59,662 bases of DNA from positions 1-59,662 of the forward strand of contig JBNKWA010000035.1 in the NCBI GenBank assembly GCA_050299555.1, given 5' to 3'. The notes beneath the pieces were generated by a model. That model was not told the origin of the DNA. It worked only from the letters and a program-made list of their open reading frames with translations, and ran no database searches. The position numbers were made by a program, and so were the translations under genes. Origin of the DNA: JBNKWA01 sp050299555. GTDB taxonomy: Bacteria > Pseudomonadota > Alphaproteobacteria > Rhodobacterales > Rhodobacteraceae. Below, piece after piece: positions 23,987 through 31,580 of the stretch. The first letter of the stretch is position 1, and each line of letters begins with the position of its first letter.

Positions 23987-25801
23987 ATGTTTCCGCGCAC
24001 CCTTGACGCGTTCGGCGACCTGACCGAGGCCGAGGAAAGGCTGCGGGCCGGGGTCGGCGGGGCCGCCCCGGTTGTTCTAGGCGACGGGGTGCCGGAGAGC
24101 GATGCCGGCGACGACCGGCGGGTGCGGGCCTCGTTCATCCGCTACCTGGCCCTTGGCGGCTGCGAGGCCTGCCGCCCGGGCGAGAAGGGTGTGCAGCTTC
24201 GCGGTGCGCTGATCGTCGGCGATGGCGACCCGAGGGCGGAGACCCAAGGCCTCGACCTGGAGGGCTGCACGCTGAAGGGCGACCTGGGCTTATTGGCCTG
24301 CCGCTTTCCGGAGATGCCGCTGCTGCGCGGCGCCGCGCTGCCCAATCTTTACCTGAACGACTCGGTGCTGGAAGCGGGGCTTTCCGCCGACAGGCTGGAG
24401 GCGAAGGGCGGCGTGTTCCTGCGCCGTGTGGCGGCCAAGGGCGAAGTGCGGCTGCTGGGCGCGACGCTGGGAGGAAACCTCGACTGCGAGGGCGCGCAGT
24501 TCACTGCGCTGACGGACGAGGCAGGCGACCCCGGCGATGCCTTCAGCGGCGATAGGCTGGAGGCAAAGGGTGATGTGGTCTTCGAAAGCGTCGTGGCCAA
24601 GGGAGCAGTGCGGCTACTGGGCGCGACGCTGGGCGGGGACCTTGACTGCGCGGGCGCGCGCTTCACCGCGCTGACGAACCGGGCAGGCAATCCCGGCCAT
24701 GCCTTCGCGGCCGACGGGCTGGTGGTGAGAGGCTGTGTGTTCCTGCGCGGCGTAGTGGCACAGGGAGAAGTGCGGCTGGCGGGCGCGACGCTGGGCGGGG
24801 ACCTGAGTTGCACGGGCGCGACATTCGAGGGCTGCCGGCAAGACAGCGGCCGGCGCGGCCGGGCGCTCGATGTCGCCGGCGCCGATGTTGCGGGCAGCCT
24901 GTTCTGGCGGGCAGGCGCCAGCGCCGTGGGGCCGCTGGACCTGATGGCGGCAAGCTTTGGCAGCATCAATGACGACCCAAGATGCTGGCCGGCTAAGGAT
25001 CTGATGCTGAACCGATGCCGGTACGGTGCCTTTACCGGTGAGGGAGTTTCGGGGCGCGAGCGGATCGACTGGCTATCGCGGCAGGACCCGGGCCGTTGGG
25101 GCAAGGATTTCTGGCCGCAGCCGTATGAGCAATGCGCCAAGGTCCTGCGGGAGATGGGCCATCGCAGTGACGCCCGCATGGTGCTGATCGAAAAGGAGCG
25201 GTTGCAGCGGCAGGTGAAGCGTGACGGGATAGACCGGGAGCTGGCATTCTGGCGCTGGCGGCGTGACCGGGCGCCGCGCGACCTCGGCTTCGCGCCGTTC
25301 GAGGACCGGGTGATCGGCCACTGGCTGCGGCTGCGGCTGCATCAGGCCTGGGACGGAATCCTCGCCTGGACCATCGGGTATGGCTATCGGTCGGAGCTGG
25401 CCGTGATCTGGGCCGCAGGCCTAATCCTGTTCGGGGCGCTGATCTTCGGCATGGCCGCCGGGAAGGGCGCGATCAAGCCCAACACGCCGGTGGTGTTGCG
25501 AAGCGCGGAATGGGTGGAATGCCGCGACGGTGGCACCTTGCGCAACGGACAGGCGACGCAGCTTGCCTGCTATCGCGAACAGCCGGAGGCGCGGGGCTAT
25601 CCCGCCTTCAACGCCTTCATCTATTCGGCGGACACGTTCCTGCCGGTGGTTTCGCTGGAGATGCAGGGGTACTGGATCCCCGATGAACGAGCCCCGGGCG
25701 GTGTCTTTGCGCGGGTCTATCTGTGGGTTCACATCGCTGCCGGCTGGGCGCTGTCGCTTTTGGCGGTGGCCGGGTTCTCGGGGCTGGTGAAGTCGGATTG
25801 A
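23987..25801 (+). CDS. Beta-repeat membrane protein of unknown function
   Basis: 604 residues. Residues ~70-340 are a repeat region like pentapeptide-type beta-helices; three copies of a 53-54-residue unit ('DRLEAKG...VRLLGATLGGDLDC...ALT') start near 136, 189 and 243. Then a soluble, Arg/Trp-rich helical part (~375-460, 'ELAFWRWRRDRAPRDLG') and a C-terminal module of two membrane helices (~471-491 and ~577-598) flanking 'FIYSADTFLPVVSLEMQGYW'. That spacing recalls small two-helix channel domains, but no selectivity filter is evident. Similar proteins are often labelled 'membrane-associated oxidoreductase' without proof. No clear ribosome site (GGGGCCCGGA). It sits behind the repeat array in a probable accessory stretch. 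Confidence 0.72.
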   Translation: MFPRTLDAFGDLTEAEERLRAGVGGAAPVVLGDGVPESDAGDDRRVRASFIRYLALGGCEACRPGEKGVQLRGALIVGDGDPRAETQGLDLEGCTLKGDLGLLACRFPEMPLLRGAALPNLYLNDSVLEAGLSADRLEAKGGVFLRRVAAKGEVRLLGATLGGNLDCEGAQFTALTDEAGDPGDAFSGDRLEAKGDVVFESVVAKGAVRLLGATLGGDLDCAGARFTALTNRAGNPGHAFAADGLVVRGCVFLRGVVAQGEVRLAGATLGGDLSCTGATFEGCRQDSGRRGRALDVAGADVAGSLFWRAGASAVGPLDLMAASFGSINDDPRCWPAKDLMLNRCRYGAFTGEGVSGRERIDWLSRQDPGRWGKDFWPQPYEQCAKVLREMGHRSDARMVLIEKERLQRQVKRDGIDRELAFWRWRRDRAPRDLGFAPFEDRVIGHWLRLRLHQAWDGILAWTIGYGYRSELAVIWAAGLILFGALIFGMAAGKGAIKPNTPVVLRSAEWVECRDGGTLRNGQATQLACYREQPEARGYPAFNAFIYSADTFLPVVSLEMQGYWIPDERAPGGVFARVYLWVHIAAGWALSLLAVAGFSGLVKSD

Positions 25802-25889
25802 GCCTCGGGCACTGGGGCGCTCCGGTGGGGCTTGACCGGACGCGCCGGCAGGCGATGATCGGGGATCAAGGCCCGGATGGGAGGCGCTC

Positions 25890-26729
25890 ATGGGACGGTT
25901 TCTGGCGATCCTGCTGCTGCTGGCGGCGCCGGCCCTGGCGCAGAACGAGGAGGGCCGGTTCCCCTACCTGACCAGCCTCGTCACCCGGTATGGCGCCTTT
26001 TCGGTGCAGGGGCGCTATCCCGACCAGCTGGTGTACTTTCAGGGGCGGCCGCTGCCGGCTCTGCAAGATGCGGTGGTGCATCTGAGGGGCGCCTTCGCGC
26101 TGGCCGGCGAGGAGCAGGACTGGGTGGTGGTCAGCCTCGGCCATGGCGGCAACATGTGCCCCTTGCGGTTCGCGCTGATCCAGGTGAGGCCGGAGGGCGT
26201 GAGGATGACCGCGCCCTTTGCCGAATGCGGCGGGGCGATCCGCGATCTGAAGCTGACGCCGGGCAAGGTGGAGCTGGACGTGGTGACCGGCGACGTGGCG
26301 GTGGACTACGAGCGCTATGTCTTTGACGGCGAGCGGCTGACGGTGGCGGCGGTGGGCAAGTCCGAGGCGGGCGCGGCTGCGGCCGGTGCCGGGGCGGGGG
26401 TGACCCGCTGGGCCGGCGGGCAGGTCTATGACTATTTCAACGATGCCGGTGAGCGGCTGCGGCTGCAGCGGATCATGTCGCGGGACGAGGTGTTCGAGCT
26501 GCAGCAGGTGACCAGCGTGCCCGATGGCATTTTCGTCGAGGGCGACTTCCTCTACGGCTCGGGCTGCCAGCAGCATGCCTGCAATGTCGCCAGGGGGGCC
26601 TGGGCCGTGCGCATCTCGGACGGGCAGCCCTTTGCGGTGATCCGCGCCGACACCGTCCGGGTCTTTGGCGGCGCGGTCGATGCGCTGCCCTTCCGGCTGC
26701 AGCGCTTCGTGGCGGGAGGCAGTCTTTAG
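25890..26729 (+). CDS. Exported protein of unknown function
   Basis: 279 residues with a clear signal peptide ('RFLAILLLLAAPALAQ'). The rest looks mainly beta-stranded, with 'GHGGNMCPLRFALIQV', 'FAECGGAIRDLKL' and 'YGSGCQQHACNVARGAWAV'; four cysteines could form two disulfides in the periplasm. I do not recognise the family. ATG at 25890 is preceded by GGGAGG at 25878-25884. It follows the repeat protein on the same strand, 88 bp downstream. Confidence 0.7.
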   Translation: MGRFLAILLLLAAPALAQNEEGRFPYLTSLVTRYGAFSVQGRYPDQLVYFQGRPLPALQDAVVHLRGAFALAGEEQDWVVVSLGHGGNMCPLRFALIQVRPEGVRMTAPFAECGGAIRDLKLTPGKVELDVVTGDVAVDYERYVFDGERLTVAAVGKSEAGAAAAGAGAGVTRWAGGQVYDYFNDAGERLRLQRIMSRDEVFELQQVTSVPDGIFVEGDFLYGSGCQQHACNVARGAWAVRISDGQPFAVIRADTVRVFGGAVDALPFRLQRFVAGGSL

Positions 26730-26809
26730 GCGCGGTTGACGGCGGTGCCCGGGGGCGCCAGCATCGGCGCCGGTCCCCGCCGAGAGGGACATTTCAGGGA
26801 GGAAAGGTG

Positions 26810-27118
26810 ATGGCCAAGCTCGTGGTGCTCTACAAGACGCCGACCGACACGGCGGCATTCGATGCCTATTACGAGGCGACCCATGTGCCGCTGGCCAAGC
26901 AGATCCCCGGGCTGCGGCGCTACGAGATCAGCGACGGCGCGGTCGCGACCCCGGCCGGGCCGTCGGATGTGCACCTGGTGGCGATCCTTGCCTTCGACAG
27001 CCTGGCGGCGCTGCAGGCCGGGCTCGCCTCGCCCGAGGGGCAGGCGGCGGCCGGCGACCTGGCCAATTTCGCCACCGGCGGGGTCGACCTCTACATGTGC
27101 GATTCCCGCGACGCCTGA
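26810..27118 (+). CDS. EthD family protein
   Basis: 102 residues of the EthD (ferredoxin-like, dimeric alpha/beta barrel) fold: 'VVLYKTPTDTAAFDAYYEAT' then 'HVPLAKQIPGLRRYEIS', and 'VAILAFDSLAALQAGLASPEG'. Family members take part in degradation of ethers or quinone-type intermediates; no specific role can be read here. ATG 26810 preceded by AGGGAGGAAAGG; a GTG at 26807 is in frame. Confidence 0.8.
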   Translation: MAKLVVLYKTPTDTAAFDAYYEATHVPLAKQIPGLRRYEISDGAVATPAGPSDVHLVAILAFDSLAALQAGLASPEGQAAAGDLANFATGGVDLYMCDSRDA

Positions 27119-27193
27119 GCGGCGGTCGGCCGGTGCGCCGGAGCGTGCCGATGTCGGGACCCGGCGCAGGTCGCCGCGAAGCGGCGAGGGCGC

Positions 27194-27247
27194 CGGGCCG
27201 GGCCCAAAGGACGCCGACGCCGTCAGGCGGAGGCGAACTGCGGGAGC
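27194..27247. repeat. Dispersed GC-rich element, copy A
   Basis: Three blocks in fixed order: cgggccgggcccaaa (27194-27208), gccgtcaggc (27219-27228) and cgggagc (27241-27247). The same blocks occur in the same order at 45474-45539. Confidence 0.6.
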
Positions 27248-27357
27248 TTTCCCGATCGGCTGGCTGGAAGGGGGCTCCGCCCCGTCTTGGCCTGCCGCCA
27301 AGTCACCCGGGGGAGTACTTGGGCCAAGTCGATGGGCGCAGGATGTGCGCGGGACGA

Positions 27358-27400
27358 GCGCGGGACGGGCGCGGGATGAGCGTGAGCGTTTTCATCGGCT
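27358..27400. repeat. Left direct repeat framing the HNH gene
   Basis: gcgcgggac, 5 bp, then cgggatgagcgtgagcgttt and tcatcggc. Only one mismatch in the 28-bp core against the copy at 28428-28469. It ends 44 bp before the HNH start codon. Confidence 0.8.
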
Positions 27401-27405
27401 GGTGA
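27376..27405 (+). other. Possible 9-codon leader ORF (MSVSVFIGW)
   Basis: ATG-started mini-frame inside the left repeat, ending TGA 39 bp before the HNH start. The right repeat has a related mini-frame (MSVGVFIGRGRP, 28445-28483). No ribosome site is visible, so translation is speculative. Confidence 0.25.
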
Positions 27406-27444
27406 AACCTTGCGTTCACGCACGTCGCGGCTTCTCCTGTGCGC

Positions 27445-28368
27445 ATGGTGAAGCTTGTCCTGCTGCACAAGGCCGACTCGATCTACGAGGATGAGCCGGA
27501 CGTGGTCTATGACTTCCCGCGCGCCTACCTGAAGGCGGTCGAGGAGGCGGTGGGTGACTGGATTGTCTACTACGAGCCGGTCAGGGCGGGCCCCCGAGGC
27601 TATTTCGCGGTTGCAAAGATCGATCGGGTGATCCCGAAACCGGGCGCCGAGGGGCGGTTCCTCGCCATGATCGAGCCCGGCAGCTTCCTGCCCTTCGACA
27701 GCGAGGTGCCGCGGCTGGTAGACGGCCGCCCGATCGAAGCGGCCCTGACCGAACCAGATGGGCGACCGAGGAAGGGCGGCGCGGTGCAGCTTGCCGTCAG
27801 GCGGCTTCCGGAGGCGGAATTCGCCCGCCTCGTCAATCTTGGGCTGCCACAGGAGTTGGAGCGTATCGAGGCGACGCGCTACGACCCGCAGCGGGCCGAG
27901 TTCGACGCAGGGGCGGAGCCCTTCGAACGCCCGGTGCTGGAGCGGCTCACCCGCAGGCCCTATCGCGAGGTGGCGTTCCGCAGGAAGGTGCGCGAGGCTT
28001 GCGGCTATCGCTGCGCCATGTCGGGACTGATGTTGCGAAACGGCGGCGGGCGCCCCGAGGTGCAGGCGGCGCATATCCGTCCCGTCGAGAGCCACGGCAG
28101 CGACTCGGTGCGCAACGGTCTGGCTCTGTCCGGCACGTTGCACTGGATGTTCGACCGCGGCCTGATCTCGGTCGCTGACGATTGCGAAACCATCCTGGTC
28201 TCCCACAACAAGGTGCCGGGCGAGGTCGTTGGGCGGCTGCTGGCGCCTGGCGGCAGGCTGGTCAGGCCCGAGGACCCGCGGAACGCGCCGCACCCGGAAA
28301 ACCTGCGCTGGCATCGCGAGAACGTCTTCGGTCGTGCGCTGCCTGGAGAGCCTGTTCCTTGGGGGTAG
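27445..28368 (+). CDS. HNH endonuclease domain protein
   Basis: About 307 residues. An N-terminal ~170-residue domain ('VKLVLLHKADSIYEDEPDVV', 'GDWIVYYEPVRAGPRGYFAV') precedes a C-terminal HNH nuclease: 'CGYRCAMSGL', 'AAHIRPVESHGSDSVRNGLA' and 'LHWMFDRGLI' hold the metal and catalytic His/Asn/His residues. Such proteins include restriction or damage-linked nucleases; target unknown. No methyltransferase is adjacent. Start is ATG 27445 or GTG 27439, with no good ribosome site. The gene is framed by 42-bp direct repeats and splits EthD from the tol operon, so it looks inserted. Confidence 0.82.
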   Translation: MVKLVLLHKADSIYEDEPDVVYDFPRAYLKAVEEAVGDWIVYYEPVRAGPRGYFAVAKIDRVIPKPGAEGRFLAMIEPGSFLPFDSEVPRLVDGRPIEAALTEPDGRPRKGGAVQLAVRRLPEAEFARLVNLGLPQELERIEATRYDPQRAEFDAGAEPFERPVLERLTRRPYREVAFRRKVREACGYRCAMSGLMLRNGGGRPEVQAAHIRPVESHGSDSVRNGLALSGTLHWMFDRGLISVADDCETILVSHNKVPGEVVGRLLAPGGRLVRPEDPRNAPHPENLRWHRENVFGRALPGEPVPWG

Positions 28369-28427
28369 CAGGGTCGGTCCCCAGGCAGGAATGGCGCCAC
28401 ATCGGCAGCGCCTGGCCCAAGAAAAGC

Positions 28428-28469
28428 GCGCGGGACCGGCCGGGATGAGCGTGGGCGTTTTCATCGGCC
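28428..28469. repeat. Right direct repeat, just upstream of ybgC
   Basis: gcgcgggac, 4 bp, then cgggatgagcgtgggcgttt and tcatcggc. It ends 23 bp before the ybgC start codon, the same kind of position that the left copy takes before the HNH gene, so it may be the tol operon promoter/leader. Confidence 0.8.
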
Positions 28470-28492
28470 GGGGCAGGCCCTAGGTTGCCGCA

Positions 28493-29029
28493 ATGACCCA
28501 CCGCTTCGATATCCGCGTCTACTGGGAGGACACCGATGCCGGCGGCATCGTGTATTACGCCAACTACCTGAGGTTCCTGGAGCGCGGGCGCACCGAGGCG
28601 CTACGGGCGGCGGGCATCGACCAGGGCGTGGTGCGGGCGGAGCACGGGGTGATCTTCGTGGTCAGGCGGGCCGGGATCGACTGGCTGGCGCCGGCACGGC
28701 TGGACGATCTGTTGCAGGTGGAGACGCATGTGACCGGCGTCGGCGGGGCGAGCGCCACCCTGGCCCAGGCGATCCGGCGGCGGCCGGCGCCAGGCAGCCC
28801 GGTGCAAGGCGGGGCGGTGCAAGGCGACACGGCCGGCCAGTCCGCCGATGCAATGCCCCGAAAAGCACCCGGGGACGCAGCCGGCGGGGCGGCGGGACAG
28901 CCGATGGATCACGGGCCGGGGCCGCTGCTGTTGCAGGCTGACATAAAAATTGCGTGCATGGATGCCGCTGGAAAGCCTGCCAGAATTCCCGGGCCCCTGC
29001 GCCAACGCCTGATCTTGATGAAAGCGTGA
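28493..29029 (+). CDS. ybgC: Tol-Pal-associated acyl-CoA thioesterase YbgC
   Basis: 178 residues. 'YWEDTDAGGIVYYANYLRFL' is the YbgC/4-hydroxybenzoyl-CoA thioesterase site with catalytic Asp15; 'VIFVVRRAGIDWLAPARLDD' and the final 'ADIKIACMDAAGKPARIP' complete the hotdog fold. It hydrolyses short acyl-CoA or acyl-ACP thioesters beside the membrane. Residues ~97-144 are a Gly/Ala/Pro-rich insertion between two strands, absent from the usual ~130-150-residue proteins; its DNA contains a 15-bp tandem duplication (28801-28826). First gene of the tol cluster. Confidence 0.92.
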   Translation: MTHRFDIRVYWEDTDAGGIVYYANYLRFLERGRTEALRAAGIDQGVVRAEHGVIFVVRRAGIDWLAPARLDDLLQVETHVTGVGGASATLAQAIRRRPAPGSPVQGGAVQGDTAGQSADAMPRKAPGDAAGGAAGQPMDHGPGPLLLQADIKIACMDAAGKPARIPGPLRQRLILMKA

Positions 29030-29059
29030 TCCCGCCCGCGCTTTACAGGGTTAATGATT

Positions 29060-29089
29060 TTCGACACAAGCGCGCCGATCCGGTATAGA
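29060..29089 (+). promoter_or_regulatory. Possible promoter before tolQ
   Basis: ttcgac (29060-29065), 18 bp, tataga (29084-29089) in the 120-bp ybgC-tolQ gap. The -10 match is good, the -35 weak. Confidence 0.35.
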
Positions 29090-29149
29090 GTGCCGCCAAA
29101 CCGGCACCAACGACCGGTAATGCGGTAGAAACGAGCGTGAGCAGGCAAC

Positions 29150-29851
29150 ATGGAATCCGAGGCACTGGCCGCGGCCAGGGAGATTGATTTCTCTCTGTTC
29201 GCATTGTTCTTGCGCGCCACATTCACGGTCAAGGTGGTCATGGTCCTGCTGATCATGGCCTCGGTCTGGTCGTGGGCGATCATCATCCAGAAGCACCTGA
29301 ACTTCCGCCGCGCCCGCGAGGATGCGCGCGAGTTCGACGAGGCGTTCTGGTCGGGGCGGCCGCTGGACCAGGTCTATGACCAGATCGGGCCCGATCCGCG
29401 CTCGGGCTCGGAGCGGATATTCGCCGCCGCCATGCGCGAGTGGCGACGAAGTCACCGCAATGACGGGGGCCTCGGGACCGGCGCCCAGGCGCGTATCGAC
29501 CGGGCGATGAATTCGGCCATCGGGCGCGAGGCGGACGAGGTGAATGCCGGGCTGACGGTGCTGGCCACGGTGGGCTCGATCTCGCCCTTCGTGGGGCTGT
29601 TCGGCACCGTCTGGGGCATCAAGCATGCCTTCGAGGAGATCGCGCTGCAGCAGTCCACCAACCTCGCCGTGGTGGCGCCTGGCATCGCCGAGGCGCTCTT
29701 GGCCACCGCGCTGGGCCTGCTGGCGGCGATCCCGGCGGTCATCTTCTACAACAAGCTGTCCACCGATGCCGAGAAGATCACCGCCCGGCACGAGGCCTTT
29801 GCCGACGAGTTCTCGCTGATCCTGTCGCGCCAGCTCGACAAGGCGGCCTGA
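29150..29851 (+). CDS. tolQ: Tol-Pal system proton channel subunit TolQ
   Basis: 233 residues, MotA/TolQ/ExbB family. Three membrane helices: ~20-43 ('VKVVMVLLIMASVWSWAIII'), ~138-160 ('LTVLATVGSISPFVGLFGTV') and ~175-197 ('VVAPGIAEALLATALGLLAA'), with the conserved Thr/Pro-lined TM2-TM3 pore. With TolR it uses the proton motive force to energise TolA. It ends 1 bp before tolR. Confidence 0.96.
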   Translation: MESEALAAAREIDFSLFALFLRATFTVKVVMVLLIMASVWSWAIIIQKHLNFRRAREDAREFDEAFWSGRPLDQVYDQIGPDPRSGSERIFAAAMREWRRSHRNDGGLGTGAQARIDRAMNSAIGREADEVNAGLTVLATVGSISPFVGLFGTVWGIKHAFEEIALQQSTNLAVVAPGIAEALLATALGLLAAIPAVIFYNKLSTDAEKITARHEAFADEFSLILSRQLDKAA

Positions 29852-29852
29852 C

Positions 29853-30323
29853 ATGGCAGCGGGGCTGATGGAGCGGGGCTCGGCGCGCGGCCGGCGCTCG
29901 CGCCGCAGTGCCAGCAAGCCGATGTCGGAGATCAACGTCACGCCGTTCGTGGACGTGATGCTGGTGCTCTTGATCATCTTCATGGTGGCGGCGCCGCTTC
30001 TGACCGTGGGGGTGCCGATCCAGCTGCCGGAGACGGCGGCCGAGGCGCTGCCCGAGGAGGAGGAAGAGCCGCTGACGGTGACGCTGGATGCCGAGGGCAC
30101 GGTCTATCTGCAGGAGACCGAGGTGGAGCGCGAGCGGCTGGTGACGCTCTTGAAGGCGATCGCCGCCGAGCGCAAGACCACCAAGATCTTCCTGCGCGCC
30201 GACGGCGCCATCCCCTACGAGCAGATCATGCAGGTGATGGGGGCGCTGAACGCCGGCGGTTTCCGCAATATCGGCCTGGTGACGGATTCGGGCGGCCCGC
30301 TGCTGGCCGGGACCGACGGTTGA
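29853..30323 (+). CDS. tolR: Tol-Pal system protein TolR
   Basis: 156 residues, ExbD/TolR family. Basic N-terminus, then 'MSEINVTPFVDVMLVLLIIF' with the essential membrane Asp in 'PFVDV', and a periplasmic domain ('EPLTVTLDAEGTVYL', 'IFLRADGAIPYEQIMQVMGA'). An acidic run 'LPEEEEEP' follows the membrane helix. Partner of TolQ in the stator complex. Confidence 0.96.
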   Translation: MAAGLMERGSARGRRSRRSASKPMSEINVTPFVDVMLVLLIIFMVAAPLLTVGVPIQLPETAAEALPEEEEEPLTVTLDAEGTVYLQETEVERERLVTLLKAIAAERKTTKIFLRADGAIPYEQIMQVMGALNAGGFRNIGLVTDSGGPLLAGTDG

Positions 30324-30332
30324 CGGGTGGCG

Positions 30333-31580
30333 ATGCGGACCGGTTGGGTCATATCGGGCGCGCTGCACGCGGCGCTGATCCTTGTGGCCGTGGTGCACCT
30401 GCCCTGGTTCAATGACCGCGAGGCGGCCGAGCCGCTGGAGGTGGCCGAGGTGAGCGTGATTTCGGCGCAGGAATACGAGGCGCTGCGGTCGAGCGCCCCC
30501 GAGACGGCGCCGCTGGATATCGCGGCGCTGACCGCGCCCGAGGCGCCAGGGTCGGCGCCGGCCGCGCCGGCCGCCGATGCAGCGCCGGCCGAACCCGCGG
30601 CAACCGAGGCGGTGGCGCCGCCCACCCCGCGCGACCGGCCGGCGGACCTGGCGAGCGCGGCGACGCGCATCGACACGCCCGAGCCGCAGGTGGAGGTGGA
30701 AAGCCCGGTGCCGGCGCCCGACAGCCCCAACGAGACGCCGCTGGTACCGGATGTGACCGGGGCCGAGGCCGAGGCGGCGCTGCCCCGGGCGGCGACCCTG
30801 GCGACGCCGCCGGCGCCGCAGTCGGCGCCGATCATCGACACCACCGATGCGCCGGCGCCGCCCAGCGATGCCGCCGAGGCCGAGGCGGCGCAGCAGGCGA
30901 CCAGCGAGGTGGCTTCGATCGAAGCGCCGCCCCAGGAGCGCCAGGAGGAGACAGCACCCGAGCAGACGGCGACCGCCGTGACTCCGGACCCGGCCAGCGG
31001 TGCCGAGGATGCGCCGGGGCAGCGGCTGATGGCGCCGCCACGCTCGCGCCCGCGCAACTTCGAGGCCGAGATCGCCGAGCGCGAGGCCGAGGCCGCGGCG
31101 ATTGCCGAGGCGGCCCGCGAGGCGGAGGCGGACGCGGCCCGCGAGGCCGAGGAAGCGGCAATCGCGGCGGCGCTGGCCGCCAGCCAGGCCGAGACGGCGG
31201 TGCCCGCGCAACCGGCGCCCGAGCAGCCGGCGCCCGACCAACCGGCCGCCGCGGCCGGGCGGCAGGGACCGCCCCTGACCGGGGCCGAGCGGGATTCGCT
31301 GAAGCTGGCGGTGGAATCGTGCTGGAACGTGCCGGCGGGGCTGCCCAACGCAGAAACGCTGGTGGTCACCGTCGCCTTCGAGCTGTCGGTGGACGGCAGC
31401 GTGGTCGGCGACACCCGCAACGTCGTTCCGGCGACGCTGGAAGGCCCCTATGTGCAGGCCTACGAGGCCGCGCGCCGCGCCATCCTGCGCTGCCAGCCCT
31501 ACTCCATGCCGCCGGAGAAATACGACAGCTGGCGGCGGGTGGAGATCGAATTCGACCCCCAGAACATGGTGAGACGATGA
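30333..31580 (+). CDS. tolA: Cell envelope integrity protein TolA
   Basis: About 415 residues. One N-terminal membrane helix ('VISGALHAALILVAVV'), a ~270-residue Ala/Pro/Glu-rich stretch whose final part is a charged helix ('AEREAEAAAIAEAAREAEAD'), and a C-terminal TolA/TonB-like domain ('SLKLAVESCWNVPAGLPNAE' to 'AYEAARRAILRCQPYSMPPE'). It links the TolQR motor to TolB and Pal. ATG 30333 is preferred; GTG 30327 is in frame. The stop overlaps tolB (ATGA). Confidence 0.92.
   Translation: MRTGWVISGALHAALILVAVVHLPWFNDREAAEPLEVAEVSVISAQEYEALRSSAPETAPLDIAALTAPEAPGSAPAAPAADAAPAEPAATEAVAPPTPRDRPADLASAATRIDTPEPQVEVESPVPAPDSPNETPLVPDVTGAEAEAALPRAATLATPPAPQSAPIIDTTDAPAPPSDAAEAEAAQQATSEVASIEAPPQERQEETAPEQTATAVTPDPASGAEDAPGQRLMAPPRSRPRNFEAEIAEREAEAAAIAEAAREAEADAAREAEEAAIAAALAASQAETAVPAQPAPEQPAPDQPAAAAGRQGPPLTGAERDSLKLAVESCWNVPAGLPNAETLVVTVAFELSVDGSVVGDTRNVVPATLEGPYVQAYEAARRAILRCQPYSMPPEKYDSWRRVEIEFDPQNMVRR

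Larger units (their letters stand above)
27119..27444. other. Gene-free region with REP-like element and repeat
   Basis: 326 bp. It contains copy A of a dispersed GC-rich element (27194-27247), small palindromes (gggggctccgcccc; cttggc / gccaag) and the left copy of the 42-bp direct repeat that precedes the HNH gene. Frames here show no protein family. Confidence 0.7.

Noticed and set aside
27119..27405. Frame running from EthD toward the HNH gene
   Set aside because: No start signal; composition of an intergenic GC-rich frame; it covers the dispersed element.
30333..31580. tolA as a low-complexity artefact or separate repeat protein
   Set aside because: The N-terminal membrane helix, C-terminal domain and position between tolR and tolB identify TolA; the long Ala/Pro/Glu stretch is normal.
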